DNA of 64,000 nt from contig NZ_CP043488.1 of the NCBI RefSeq assembly GCF_008330945.1, positions 1 to 64,000 of the forward strand, read 5' to 3'. Of this stretch, positions 45,873 to 54,810 are shown piece after piece (the stretch's first letter is position 1; each line of letters opens with the position of its first letter). This DNA is from Labrys sp. KNU-23 (GTDB taxonomy: Bacteria > Pseudomonadota > Alphaproteobacteria > Rhizobiales > Labraceae). A program made the translations under genes and the position numbers. The notes under the pieces were generated by a model. It was not told where the DNA came from, made no database searches, and was given only the letters and a program-made list of their open reading frames with translations.

Positions 45873-46334
45873 TTAATTCCATCGGGATTCTCGATGCCAT
45901 GGCGTTTGATCATCGTGAAGCCCACAGCGTTTTGCCTCTTCGGGGCTCATTTTCCACACCTGCACCCCATTCTGGTAGTATTGGTCCCCGACCAGCAATT
46001 CATTGGCCCGCGCAACGAGGAGTGTGAGCCGTTCCTCAGGCACGAAATCCGGCATGTGCTGCAGTGACGCGTTATGGCGAGCAATCTTCTCCTCAAGCTG
46101 CTTAAGCTCAATCTTTTCTAAGGTCTGTTGGCGCGTCTGCGCCATTGCTTTCGTTGCCGCATCTCCCTTCGCTTTGTAAGCATCGACGTCCCCAAGGGCA
46201 GCGACAGCACGGTTTTTCAGGAAGGGGGGCTTCAAACCATAAGCGGTTGCGATCTTCACAATGGCAGCGTCGGGGTCTTCTCCTGCGAGTAGCGCTTCAC
46301 GCACTTCGTCTAGTGCATCGGTCAATGCGCTCAT
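45873..46334 (-). CDS. Coiled-coil protein of unknown function
   Basis: About 153 residues: an acidic N-terminal helix pair (DALDEVREALLAGEDPDAAI), then a charged coiled coil (QQTLEKIELKQLEEKIARHN). The ATG at 46334 is preferred over 46349 because GGAGG lies seven bases upstream. No enzyme motif seen. It belongs to the minus-strand cargo between IS66 and traD. Confidence 0.55.
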   Translation of the reverse strand: MSALTDALDEVREALLAGEDPDAAIVKIATAYGLKPPFLKNRAVAALGDVDAYKAKGDAATKAMAQTRQQTLEKIELKQLEEKIARHNASLQHMPDFVPEERLTLLVARANELLVGDQYYQNGVQVWKMSPEEAKRCGLHDDQTPWHRESRWN

Positions 46335-46399
46335 GTCACGTCCTCCCATTGTTTTCTCAACATTGTCATGCCCACACAGGACTTCAACGGGTTCTCGCC

Positions 46400-46579
46400 T
46401 TATATTAGGCCCTTATCGATGGCGAACTGTTCGGGCAGGGCGAGGATGCTGCCTTCGAGCACGCCCATCGACTTCGGGATCCATACTGCTTTCTGCCGAT
46501 CGCCGTGTGTCGAAAGCAACCAGACCTTTGCCGTCTCATGATGGACGGTCACTTCGATGTCGACGAGGTCGCTCTTCAT
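46400..46579 (-). CDS. Very small unknown protein
   Basis: A 59-residue protein: VDIEVTVHHETAKVWLLSTH then KAVWIPKSMGVLE. The ATG overlaps the stop of a short upstream frame (ATGA), and GAGGAA stands just before it. The pattern is a small beta-rich protein of unknown role, probably translationally coupled to whatever preceded it. Confidence 0.5.
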   Translation of the reverse strand: MKSDLVDIEVTVHHETAKVWLLSTHGDRQKAVWIPKSMGVLEGSILALPEQFAIDKGLI

Positions 46580-46722
46580 GGCAGTTCCTCCGCGGTGAGG
46601 AATTTGCGGCCGGCATCGGTGATGGAGAGGATGCTGCCGCCATAGCTGCCGACCTTCCACTTGGCGAAACCAATCTGCTCCAGCTTCTGGGCCGGCAGAT
46701 ATTTTATGAGTTTACGCCGTAG
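46576..46722 (-). pseudogene. 3' remnant of an unrecognised gene
   Basis: A frame with no start codon after a stop near the 3' end of the GIY-YIG gene. It reads KYLPAQKLEQIGFAKWKVG, then SILSITDAGRKFLTAEELP and stops over the next gene's ATG. The ending looks like a genuine winged-helix-type tail (SITDAGRKFL), so this is likely the end of a gene lost to rearrangement. Confidence 0.35.
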
Positions 46723-47532
46723 TCAGTTCCTATTGAGGCCTTCGGCGCCGCGCGAGAATAGGATTCGCTTCCAAAAAGTTTCACGCGCTATGATTGTTTC
46801 GTCCGGCGTGCGGGCCGATCGGTGCTCCAGTAGCGCAAAGTGGAAATTTGTGCGGCAGTAGTTCAGCGTCGGATCGGTCACGAGTGCTTTCAATTCAACA
46901 TTGCCGCCATGCCCGCTGAGCGCGTAATTGCACCAGCGGGACCATATTCCCTGATCCCCGTAGGCCGACCCGACATATCGTTTGCCGGTGAGAGTGTCGC
47001 TGATGAGATAGACACCCTTCATGTTTTCGAGCGCAGCCTTCCAGTCAGGGCGGTCGTTTTTGACGAGCGCTTCCAGCTCCTCAAAAGGTAGGTCGATATT
47101 GTCGTAGCCGGGAAATTGCCGGCCCGTATAGGGCTCGCGCAGGATTTCCTGCACTTCCAGCAGATCGTAATGATTTTCGAAATTGGCGCGCGTGGTGCGG
47201 CCCCTGAAGGGCGAGCGCAGCTTTAGCCGTCCAATGAATTCGGCGCCCATGTCGGTCAGCTTGACCTCGTATTGGTCATCCCGCAAGCTAAGTACTTCGT
47301 ACACGCCACCAAACAGCCAGATATCGGTTTCGTGATAAAAGCGCGCGAGTGCGAAAATGTACTGGCGGTTGAAGTCGTTTCTGCGCGGCCAGTATTCCTG
47401 CCAGCGCTGCCACTCATCGCGGCTTCGCACGAACACTTCCAGAGGCTCGCTGTGATCGTTCCATCGGGCAAGGTGGATTTTGAAAGCATCCGGCCGTTCA
47501 ATTTTCCAGATATCACGCAGTGCAATGGGCAT
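46723..47532 (-). CDS. GIY-YIG nuclease-domain protein
   Basis: A 269-residue protein. Residues about 165-245 form a GIY-YIG-type domain: MKGVYLISDTLTGKRYVGSA, then GIWSRWCNYALSGHGGN and a Glu in LLEHRSA that could be the metal ligand. The N-terminal 150 residues are unrecognised. It lies 21 bases downstream of a PD-(D/E)XK-like gene on the same strand, so the two probably form an operon. Confidence 0.78.
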   Translation of the reverse strand: MPIALRDIWKIERPDAFKIHLARWNDHSEPLEVFVRSRDEWQRWQEYWPRRNDFNRQYIFALARFYHETDIWLFGGVYEVLSLRDDQYEVKLTDMGAEFIGRLKLRSPFRGRTTRANFENHYDLLEVQEILREPYTGRQFPGYDNIDLPFEELEALVKNDRPDWKAALENMKGVYLISDTLTGKRYVGSAYGDQGIWSRWCNYALSGHGGNVELKALVTDPTLNYCRTNFHFALLEHRSARTPDETIIARETFWKRILFSRGAEGLNRN

Positions 47533-47553
47533 ATTCTGTTTCTTGGCTGGAGT

Positions 47554-48042
47554 TTAGAGTTTTGGGCTTGCGGGCGGAGAAGGCCAGATGCGCTGCGCCA
47601 CGCGTTTGAATTCCGCTACGCCGAGCGCTCCCCGCTCCCTTGATTTCGAGCCGGGCCGGGCAAGACGCTCGACCACGGCGGGAAACGGCGCCTCCCACAT
47701 TTCGCGCGGCTCAAGCGTCTGATCATCGAGAAGCACGAGCAGAACGGTGTCGCAAGTAGCGTCCAGCTTTATACGCGATATACGCTGGCTAGGTTTCGCG
47801 TCCTCGCCGCACGCCCTGCCTTTGATCTGCACGCGCTGTGGTCCATCCAGGGTTTGACGGATCGCGTCGTATCCCGACGTCCGCGCCACAGCCAGCTCAA
47901 GCCCAAGAGTTTCGGCCGCAACGTATTCCGCCACCTCGCCTGTGACGCCCAGGGGCTTTCCCGTCAGGCGGTAATATTCGGCGGCCAATGGCTTGACCGC
48001 AGCAAGGATTTCGCGGACCCGTCCGACTAGGGGTTCACTCAT
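47554..48042 (-). CDS. Predicted restriction-endonuclease-fold protein
   Basis: About 162 residues from the ATG at 48042. The layout GEVAEYVAAETLGLELA, then TSGYDAIR and VQIKGRA gives Glu, Asp and Q-x-K in PD-(D/E)XK order. A later strand IKLDATCDTVLLVLLDD fits the fold. It shares this architecture with the protein at 39205-39696. It may work with the GIY-YIG protein downstream. Confidence 0.55.
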   Translation of the reverse strand: MSEPLVGRVREILAAVKPLAAEYYRLTGKPLGVTGEVAEYVAAETLGLELAVARTSGYDAIRQTLDGPQRVQIKGRACGEDAKPSQRISRIKLDATCDTVLLVLLDDQTLEPREMWEAPFPAVVERLARPGSKSRERGALGVAEFKRVAQRIWPSPPASPKL

Positions 48043-48364
48043 TTCCCATTCACTCCAGCAAATGCTCGACACGCAGTGCCAGCAGTATTTTCGTATCGGT
48101 ATCCCATCGGTGCAAGAGGCCCGTCATTGTCGCGCCCTCTGGCGAGCATGCTCGGACAGCAGGAAGCAATACCCGCAGCCACAGGCTTGTTGTTCTCCGA
48201 AACTATAGTGGCATATTCGCCGGTAAAGCTGTGGAAGAGAAGCAATAAGGCAGCGTCCTTGAACACATGCCTCGTTGCGAATTTCGAGAGGGAGATTGGA
48301 ACCACTTGAACCGATCGAAGGATCTCATGCTCGCCTAAACTCACCAACGCTGATGACAATTTCC
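48043..48364. other. Gap without a supportable gene
   Basis: Both strands are open over much of this interval, but neither frame has a ribosome site, recognisable motif or consistent composition. It separates traD from the nuclease-like cargo and is where traG would be expected in a Ti-type traCDG operon. Confidence 0.3.
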
Positions 48365-48583
48365 TCAGTCTCTTCCAAACGCCTGCTTTCCTGTTGCTGC
48401 CCACAGTGTCCGCGCCTGTTCGCCCTGATCACTTTTGAGCTTGCTGGCCATCCAGAGTAGTGCGCCGTAGATCAAGGCGCGGTCATCGCCGGTCAGTTCG
48501 ACGATGCCGGCTTTGACGACCAGACCGCCGAGTTCGATCAGATGCCGCGTGCGCTTGCGGCGATCGACTTGCCAGGTGCGCAT
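48365..48583 (-). CDS. traD: Conjugal transfer protein TraD (Ti type)
   Basis: A 72-residue protein matching the small TraD of the Ti/rhizobial DNA-processing region: RRKRTRHLIELGGLVVKAGI, then LTGDDRALIYGALLWMA. It starts one base after the traC stop. This is not the F-plasmid coupling protein of the same name. Its molecular role in transfer is not well defined. Confidence 0.8.
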   Translation of the reverse strand: MRTWQVDRRKRTRHLIELGGLVVKAGIVELTGDDRALIYGALLWMASKLKSDQGEQARTLWAATGKQAFGRD

Positions 48584-48584
48584 G

Positions 48585-48923
48585 TCATGCCGCGCCCGCG
48601 CCGCCTGATGTCGGTTGCGCTCGATCCAGTTGCGATGGAGCATTGCTCGTGTCGCGGTCAGTTGCCGGTACAGATCGCCGTGCTCGCCCCTGGAAAAACG
48701 TGGCTCCGCGTCTGGCCCAGACCTCCCGCTTGCCGGTATCCTTCGTCTCCATCAGCAGGAGCAGCGCGCCCATCAATTCCTCGGCGCTGAGCGCGTCGGC
48801 GCCGGTGGCAATCACCAGTTCGCCGAGCTGCTGCACCTTGCGGCTCTTGAGCTCTCGCGCCTTGTCCTCCAAGGCTTTCAGTTCGGCATCGAAATTTCGT
48901 GGTTTGCGCAATGTCGTCTCCAA
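48585..48923 (-). CDS. traC: Conjugal transfer protein TraC (Ti type)
   Basis: A 112-residue protein: FDAELKALEDKARELKSRKV, then QLGELVIATGADALSAEEL. This is the pattern of TraC from Ti-like plasmids, which helps TraA at oriT. It is divergent from traA across a 166-base oriT interval, the arrangement found in Agrobacterium plasmids. Confidence 0.83.
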   Translation of the reverse strand: METTLRKPRNFDAELKALEDKARELKSRKVQQLGELVIATGADALSAEELMGALLLLMETKDTGKREVWARRGATFFQGRARRSVPATDRDTSNAPSQLDRAQPTSGGAGAA

Positions 48924-49089
48924 TCGTTGTGTAAGTTATCGATGGAGCGATGATAGGTGAGCCCCTGGTAAAAGGCTGCAGGGTTGCCGAGACTGGCTGG
49001 GACCGGATAGTCGCTCCCGAGATTTTTTCGAGGGAGGGCGCGCTTATACGTCGTTCCGACGTCCGCTTGACCGTGCCATATCCTGGTCG
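48924..49089. other. Origin of transfer (oriT), Ti/RSF1010-like
   Basis: The interval between divergent traC and traA contains GGGCGCGCTTATACG (49036-49050), close to the remembered nic-region sequence of Ti-plasmid oriT. It is directly followed by a perfect inverted repeat ACGTCG-TTC-CGACGT (49048-49062). Nicking by TraA would be expected near the end of the conserved block. The element could therefore be mobilised if a helper supplies a coupling protein and pilus. Confidence 0.75.
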
Positions 49090-52000
49090 GTGGCGATCTA
49101 TCACCTTCACGTCAAGGTCATCGGCCGCAAGGCCGGCTCCAGCGCGGTGGCTTCCGCCGCCTATCGTTCGGCCTCGCGCTTGCGCGACGAGCGCCTCGAC
49201 CGCAGCCACGACTTCTCCGCCAAGCGCGGTGTCGTGCATTCAGAGGTGCTGCTGCCCGATGGAGCCCCCGAGGCCTGGAGCGACCGCGAGCGGCTGTGGA
49301 ACGATGTCGAGGCCTTAGAGATCCGCAAGGATGCCCAGCTTGCCCGCGAGGTCGAGTTCGCCCTGCCGCGCGAACTGAGCCAGACGCAAGGCATCGAGCT
49401 TGCCCGCGACTTCGTGCGGGCCGAGTTCGTCGACCGGGGCATGATCGCCGATCTCAATGTGCATTGGGATGTCGGCGAAGACGGCATGCTCAAACCCCAT
49501 GCCCATGTCATGCTCACCATGCGCTCAGTGGAAGTGAATGGAAACGACGCAAGCTTCGGCCCAAAGGTGCGCGAGTGGAACCGCACCGAGATGGTCGAGC
49601 ACTGGCGCGAGCGCTGGGCCGAGTTTGCCAATGAACGCCTGGCCGAACTCGACATCGATGCCCGGATCGATCATCGCAGCCTGGAAGCCCAAGGCATCGC
49701 GCTGGAACCGCAAAGCCAGGTCGGCGCGCCGGCTCAGCGCATCGAGCGCGGGGGTATCGAGGATATCGGCGTCGAGGATCCTGGCGCCGCTGCCGACCGG
49801 GCGGACCTGCATCGCGAGATTGCGCGCGGCAATGGCGAGCGGATCATCGCCGATCCGTCTCTGGCCCTGGATGCCATCACCCATCAGCAATCCACCTTCA
49901 CGCAGCGCGACATGGCGATGTTCGCCCATCGTCACAGCGACGGCCTCGATCAGTTCAATGAGGTGATGGGTGCGATGCGCGGCGCGCCCGATCTCATCGA
50001 ACTCGGCCAGGACGGACGAGGCGAGGATCGCTTCACCACTCGCTCGATGATCGAAGCCGAACAGCGCCTGCACCGTGCTGCCGAATTGATGGCGGAGCGG
50101 GAGCGGCATGCCGTCGGCGACCAGGAAAGGGGCCAGGCTCTTGCCACTGCCGAAGAACGCTGTCTCTTCTTGTCAGGCGAGCAGGCCGACGCATTGGCGC
50201 ATATCACGGATGGGCGCGATCTCTCCCTTGTCGTGGGCTATGCCGGCACCGGCAAGAGCGCCATGCTGGGCGTGGCACGGCAGGCGTGGGCCGCGGGGGG
50301 TTATGAGGTCCGCGGCGTTGCCTTGTCCGGCATCGCGGCGGAAAACCTCGAAAGCGGATCGGGCATTGCCTCACGCACCATCGCCAGCATGGAACATGGC
50401 TGGGGACAGGGCCGGGACCTGCTCACCGCGCGCGATGTCCTGGTAATCGACGAAGCCGGCATGGTCGGCACACGCCAGCTGGAACGCGTGCTTTCCCATG
50501 CCGCTGAAGCCGGCGCCAAAGTCGTGCTGGTCGGCGATCCGCAGCAGCTGCAGGCGATCGAAGCGGGTGCGGCCTTCCGCTCACTCCATGATCGCCATGG
50601 CGGCGCCGAGATCGGCGAGGTGCGGCGTCAGCGCGAAGACTGGCAACGGGACGCCACCCGCGATCTGGCGAACGGCTGGGTCGGTGGAGCCATCCACGCC
50701 TACAGCGTCCATGATAGGGTGCACGCCGCTGAGACGCGAGAACAGGCCCGCGGGGATCTGATCGGGCGCTGGGATCGCGATCGGCGGGCTGCTCCAGATG
50801 CCAGTCGCATCATTCTCACCCACACCAACGCCGAGGTGCGATCCCTCAACGAGGCAGCACGTGAGCGCATGCATGCCGCCGGCGATCTCGGCACTGATGT
50901 GCACGTGACGGTCGAGCGTGGCGAGCGCAGCTTTGCCAGTGGCGACCGGGTGATGTTCCTGCGCAATGAGCGCAGCCTCGGCGTGAAGAACGGCACGCTC
51001 GGCACGATCGAGGAAGTCAGGCCGCAATCCATGTCGGTACGCACTGACGATGGCCGCTCCGTTGCCTTTGATCTCAAGGACTATGACCGTATCGACCATG
51101 GCTATGCCGCCACCATCCACAAGGCGCAGGGCATGACGGTGGATCACACCCATGTGCTGGCAACACCAGGCCTGGATGCCCATGGCAGCTATGTTGCCCT
51201 ATCTCGCCACCGCGACGGCATGGAACTGCATTACGGCCGCGACGACTTCGCCGATCGGGACCGGCTGGTCCGCACCTTGTCGCGCGATCGGTCCAAGGAC
51301 ATGGCATCGGATTACGAGCAACGAGATCCGGCGCAGGATTATGCCGAGCGGCGGGGGATCAGCTTCCGCGAACGCGTCGCGGAGATCGTGCGCAAGGTCG
51401 TGCCGGAAAAACTGCGCGATCGGATCGACCAGTTGCTTGATGGGTTCCGCTCGCCCCCTGATGGTGTGCCCAGCAGAGAAGCAGGGCAGGGGCCGGAACG
51501 GGGAAGGGCACGGACAGAGGTACGGCGCGAACCTGCCGCGCCGGAAAAGGAAGCTGTCGAAGATCCCGAGGAGGCGCTGCGCAAAGTCCGCACACGGGCA
51601 CTGGTGCGCCACGCCCGCGCAGTGGATGCCATCTTCGCCGAGCAGGAAATTGGTGGCAAGGCAAGCCCTGAGCAGAGGCGCGAATTGAAGGAAGCCCGTG
51701 ACGCCTTCGAAAAAGTGCGGCCCTATGGCTGGCGTGATGCCGAGGCGGCCTACCTCAAGGATACCGATCTTGCGCGCGAAGCGGCCGGCGGCAAGCTCGG
51801 CCGCGCCATTCGCGCCCTCCAGCTCGAGACCGAAATCCGCACCGACCCACAACGCGTCGCTGATCGCTTCGTGGAGCGCTGGCAGAAACTCCATCGGGCG
51901 AGCCAGCTCCAGTATCAGGCCGGAGACTTCTCCAACTACAACGCTACGCGCTCAGCTATGGGCAATATGGCCAAGAGCCTGGAGCGCGATCCACAACTGG

Positions 52001-52131
52001 AATCCCTTCTTGCCAACCGCAAGCGCGAGCTTGGCATTGCCATGGACTTCGACTCAGGCCGCCGTCTCGGTGTGGAACTCGCCTTCAGTCATGGCCTCGG
52101 CAGGGGGCGGGGATTGGATATCGGAATGTGA
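49090..52131 (+). CDS. traA: TraA relaxase-helicase (MOBQ, Ti type)
   Basis: A 1013-residue conjugative relaxase. The N-terminal MobA/MobL domain (about 1-230) starts MAIYHLHVKVIGRKAGSSAV with the nearby candidate catalytic Tyr in AAYRSAS, and has the metal triad HWDVGEDGMLKPHAHVML. A RecD-like helicase follows: Walker A GYAGTGKSAM near 382, VLVIDEAGM near 452, GDPQQLQAIEAGAAF and IHKAQGMTVDHTHV. The C-terminal 250 residues are charged. The start is a GTG. Roughly 100 residues shorter than some plasmid homologues, but no domain appears missing. It nicks oriT and unwinds the transferred strand. Confidence 0.95.
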   Translation: MAIYHLHVKVIGRKAGSSAVASAAYRSASRLRDERLDRSHDFSAKRGVVHSEVLLPDGAPEAWSDRERLWNDVEALEIRKDAQLAREVEFALPRELSQTQGIELARDFVRAEFVDRGMIADLNVHWDVGEDGMLKPHAHVMLTMRSVEVNGNDASFGPKVREWNRTEMVEHWRERWAEFANERLAELDIDARIDHRSLEAQGIALEPQSQVGAPAQRIERGGIEDIGVEDPGAAADRADLHREIARGNGERIIADPSLALDAITHQQSTFTQRDMAMFAHRHSDGLDQFNEVMGAMRGAPDLIELGQDGRGEDRFTTRSMIEAEQRLHRAAELMAERERHAVGDQERGQALATAEERCLFLSGEQADALAHITDGRDLSLVVGYAGTGKSAMLGVARQAWAAGGYEVRGVALSGIAAENLESGSGIASRTIASMEHGWGQGRDLLTARDVLVIDEAGMVGTRQLERVLSHAAEAGAKVVLVGDPQQLQAIEAGAAFRSLHDRHGGAEIGEVRRQREDWQRDATRDLANGWVGGAIHAYSVHDRVHAAETREQARGDLIGRWDRDRRAAPDASRIILTHTNAEVRSLNEAARERMHAAGDLGTDVHVTVERGERSFASGDRVMFLRNERSLGVKNGTLGTIEEVRPQSMSVRTDDGRSVAFDLKDYDRIDHGYAATIHKAQGMTVDHTHVLATPGLDAHGSYVALSRHRDGMELHYGRDDFADRDRLVRTLSRDRSKDMASDYEQRDPAQDYAERRGISFRERVAEIVRKVVPEKLRDRIDQLLDGFRSPPDGVPSREAGQGPERGRARTEVRREPAAPEKEAVEDPEEALRKVRTRALVRHARAVDAIFAEQEIGGKASPEQRRELKEARDAFEKVRPYGWRDAEAAYLKDTDLAREAAGGKLGRAIRALQLETEIRTDPQRVADRFVERWQKLHRASQLQYQAGDFSNYNATRSAMGNMAKSLERDPQLESLLANRKRELGIAMDFDSGRRLGVELAFSHGLGRGRGLDIGM

Positions 52132-52258
52132 CCCATCCGATATGCCGCCGTCTCCTCGCCACGGCACGACGAAGCGAAAACACTCTTGCGCGCCCGTGGC
52201 CACCTGTCCTGTCTGGTTCCAACACCAGTCAGAAACAGCCATCAGAAGGCAGCCTGCC

Positions 52259-52474
52259 ATGCGCGAACCAGACCGCATCATTCGTATGAAAACCGTGCTG
52301 TCGCGGACCGGACTGTCTCGGTCCACGATCTACCGCAAGATCGCCGAGGGGACCTTTCCGCCCCGGATCAAGATCAGCATCACCGGGGCGGGCTGGCATG
52401 AATCCGAGATCAGTCGTTGGGTTGCCGATCCCGTCGGATGGCGCCCGAAAGAGGACGGCGACGAATGCCGATAA
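52259..52474 (+). CDS. AlpA-family transcriptional regulator (first copy)
   Basis: A 71-residue MerR-like winged-helix protein: MKTVLSRTGLSRSTIYRKIA, then GTFPPRIKIS and GWHESEISRWV. AlpA-type proteins activate excision genes or act as recombination directionality factors in integrative elements. It follows traA by 127 bases. A diverged, truncated copy is at 57473. Confidence 0.9.
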   Translation: MREPDRIIRMKTVLSRTGLSRSTIYRKIAEGTFPPRIKISITGAGWHESEISRWVADPVGWRPKEDGDECR

Positions 52475-52588
52475 CCAGGCGGGAGGCTGTTGCAAACGCC
52501 GGCGACGCGATACGATCGCGGGTGCCGCTATATTCGGAGGGACAGCTACAACATAAGCGCATCGGCAAGCTGGGTGACAGGGCGAGCG

Positions 52589-52885
52589 ATGAATGAAAAG
52601 CTGCACCAGACCATCACTCTCAACGTGAACCCCCACCTCTCCGAACGAGAATGGGCAAAGGTATGGGAAGTCTATTGCAGCATGGATGGTTGGATAGACG
52701 CTGCCGAATGCCCGTCATGGTACGGCACAAACGGTGCCGATCGGTACATAACCGTGTCAGCCGAGCCGAGCGGACTTCTCTTTGACGCGCATATCGAGCC
52801 GAAGCTGTGGACGGGTTGGCTGACCTTGATATGTGCCAGACTGACCCTCGCATTGGGCATAGCCGTGCATGATGCCGAGATATAG
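52589..52885 (+). CDS. Small unknown protein
   Basis: A 98-residue protein with two tryptophan-rich stretches (EWAKVWEVYCSMDGWIDAAE and LWTGWLTLICARLTLALG); the latter is a single moderately hydrophobic helix. No family recognised. The ATG at 52589 follows GGGCGAG; a longer frame begins in unlikely sequence. Confidence 0.5.
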   Translation: MNEKLHQTITLNVNPHLSEREWAKVWEVYCSMDGWIDAAECPSWYGTNGADRYITVSAEPSGLLFDAHIEPKLWTGWLTLICARLTLALGIAVHDAEI

Positions 52886-52972
52886 GGAAAGTCGGGAATT
52901 TACGCGGCAAACCGACATGAGAGCAATCGACATGGGACATTTTCCGCAGGTCAGACGGCCGCACGGCAAATC

Positions 52973-53473
52973 ATGCTGTTGAACCGACGCACCTTGCTCG
53001 CAATGGGAGCGACTGGAATAAGTAGCCTGCTTTATTCGCAGGCAGTAGGTGCAGGAGCAGAAAGAGCCATGAGGCGCGTCTTACCCGACTGGGTTATTCC
53101 GGACGATCTGGAAGCGATTGTCACCAAGCAGGAAGAATGGATCAGCGATCGTTGGGCACCGATCCGCCTCGTGGTTATGGGCGCGACAATCTATCATGGG
53201 CGCCCCATTCCCTTGTCATGGCAAATCGAATTCTCCCCCTATGGTCCGGAATTCGACGATGCGAACCGCCGCATTGCGAAGAGCACGGGAAACAAGCCTG
53301 ATTCCTATGCCTGGAGCGAGCTCGTTTTGAAGACGCTGCAAGAAAGGGCCCCCGAGTTCGTGGGACAAACGCATCTTGAGGACACTGAACTGGCGACGTG
53401 CGTCATCTGGGTTGAATCGAAAGCCGCCTGCAAAGTGTTGATGGAACTCGTTTGGGAGTTGATCTACCGATAG
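52973..53473 (+). CDS. Exported unknown protein with Tat-like leader
   Basis: A 166-residue protein starting MLLNRRTLLAMGATG, a twin-arginine-like sequence before a hydrophobic stretch and an Ala-rich cleavage site (AVGAGA). The mature part contains DWVIPDDLEAIVTKQEEWI and no recognised domain. Probably periplasmic. Confidence 0.55.
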   Translation: MLLNRRTLLAMGATGISSLLYSQAVGAGAERAMRRVLPDWVIPDDLEAIVTKQEEWISDRWAPIRLVVMGATIYHGRPIPLSWQIEFSPYGPEFDDANRRIAKSTGNKPDSYAWSELVLKTLQERAPEFVGQTHLEDTELATCVIWVESKAACKVLMELVWELIYR

Positions 53474-53571
53474 CCAGTCGCGCAACTCCCAAAGCCTGTT
53501 ATGTCACAGGTGTTCGTCGCATAGACTGTCGCATGTTTCGGGATTTTTGCGAATAATGGAAAGCAGGTTTG

Positions 53572-53958
53572 ATGCGGTATCTTTCGGCAGACCACATTTC
53601 TAACGCGCTAAAACGGGGCAGCTCTGTAGAGCAGTTCCTCGGGCGCAGTCCTAATAATCCTGACTATATTCGCCACATCGAGCTACGGCCCTCCAATGGC
53701 TCTGTTGAGTTATGGGTTTATGACGCCGAGGATATAGGTAGCGAGGACTGGCTGGACATTTACGATTTCCCATGCCTCGACCCAGACGGACCGGAAACGC
53801 CTACTGCCACCTTTCAAGATGCTCACTCCGCAATCGTTTTCGCTAGCGAAGGGCTCCTTGCTGACGTGAGCCGGTGGACTAATCAGTTCATCAGTCAAGA
53901 TGAATATCTTGACTATATTCGCGCAGGCCGGCCCCTTCGATGGCCCGTGCCCGCCTGA
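53572..53958 (+). CDS. Unknown acidic protein (immunity-protein-like composition)
   Basis: About 128 residues, rich in Asp and aromatic residues: IELRPSNGSVELWVYDAEDI, then EDWLDIYDFPCLDPDG. Length and composition recall polymorphic-toxin immunity proteins, but no family is recognised and no toxin gene is adjacent. The ATG at 53572 is used; a TTG directly upstream is possible. Confidence 0.5.
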   Translation: MRYLSADHISNALKRGSSVEQFLGRSPNNPDYIRHIELRPSNGSVELWVYDAEDIGSEDWLDIYDFPCLDPDGPETPTATFQDAHSAIVFASEGLLADVSRWTNQFISQDEYLDYIRAGRPLRWPVPA

Positions 53959-54081
53959 AATCAAATAGAGGCATGGGAAGTGTCGCGGAAATCCTGATTT
54001 TCACAGCGACATCAAAGCCGGCTTGCAAGATTCTCGCGAAAGCGAGGATCATCGAGTTCGTTGCGATCGAGTTAGGAGTCC

Positions 54082-54561
54082 ATGCCCGTGCCGAATATTC
54101 GCCCCTTTTCGACTTCAGACAAGATCGCGTTGACAACTTTGTTGGAGGAGATGCAGGACTACTATGGTGTTGCCTGTCCACCACGTGGCGCCATCGAAAG
54201 CGATCTGTCCGCGCTTCCGGCAGGCGCAGAGATTATTGTGGCCGAAACAGACAAGATTATTGGCTTTGCCGCATTCTCCGCGATTTATCCCGGTCCTGGT
54301 CTGAAGTCCGGTTTGTTCATGAAGGAGCTCTTCGTCACCGCTGCTGCTCGGGGAAACGGTGTAGGGAAGTGCCTGCTTCAAGCGGTTGCACGCGTTGCAG
54401 TCGAGCGGGGGCATAAACGGGTCGATTGGACCGCCGATCGTGATAACCCTAGATTGCTCAGCCTCTACTCAGCTTTGGGAGCCCTTGCGCAGAACGAAAA
54501 GGTTTTGTTCCGCCTAACGGGCAACGCGCTCACCTTATTGGCAGAAATGCGAAACCCCTGA
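54082..54561 (+). CDS. GNAT-family N-acetyltransferase
   Basis: A 159-residue protein with the GNAT plan: IIVAETDKIIGFAAFSAIYP (strands 2-4), FMKELFVTAAARGNGVGKCL (acetyl-CoA binding R/Q-x-x-G-x-G/A, here ARGNGVGK), and DRDNPRLLSLYSALGA. It transfers an acetyl group to an unknown amine. Reasonable ribosome site. It converges with plsY. Confidence 0.88.
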   Translation: MPVPNIRPFSTSDKIALTTLLEEMQDYYGVACPPRGAIESDLSALPAGAEIIVAETDKIIGFAAFSAIYPGPGLKSGLFMKELFVTAAARGNGVGKCLLQAVARVAVERGHKRVDWTADRDNPRLLSLYSALGALAQNEKVLFRLTGNALTLLAEMRNP

Positions 54562-54810
54562 CTTCTGCGACACCGCGACCACCCACTGAAATCTCAGCGA
54601 CTTTCCTGTTGCAAAAGTCGGCTGCAAAAATAACCTTGACGCCTTGCGCCATCGGGAATGGCCTAAGACCGCACGTTCTGTCGGCCTATTTTCGGGCAGC
54701 AAGACATGGAACAACGAAACTGCCGCCCGGCTGGATGCGCGAAATCTGGGCGAGAAGAGCGAATTCTGGCCATGATATCTTCCGCCCAATCACGTCAGAT
54801 GAAGCGAAAC

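Noticed and set aside
48039..48404. 121-codon minus-strand and 77-codon plus-strand frames between traD and the nuclease-like gene
   Set aside because: Neither has a ribosome site or protein-like pattern, and the minus frame overlaps the 5' end of traD's neighbour interval without conservation cues.
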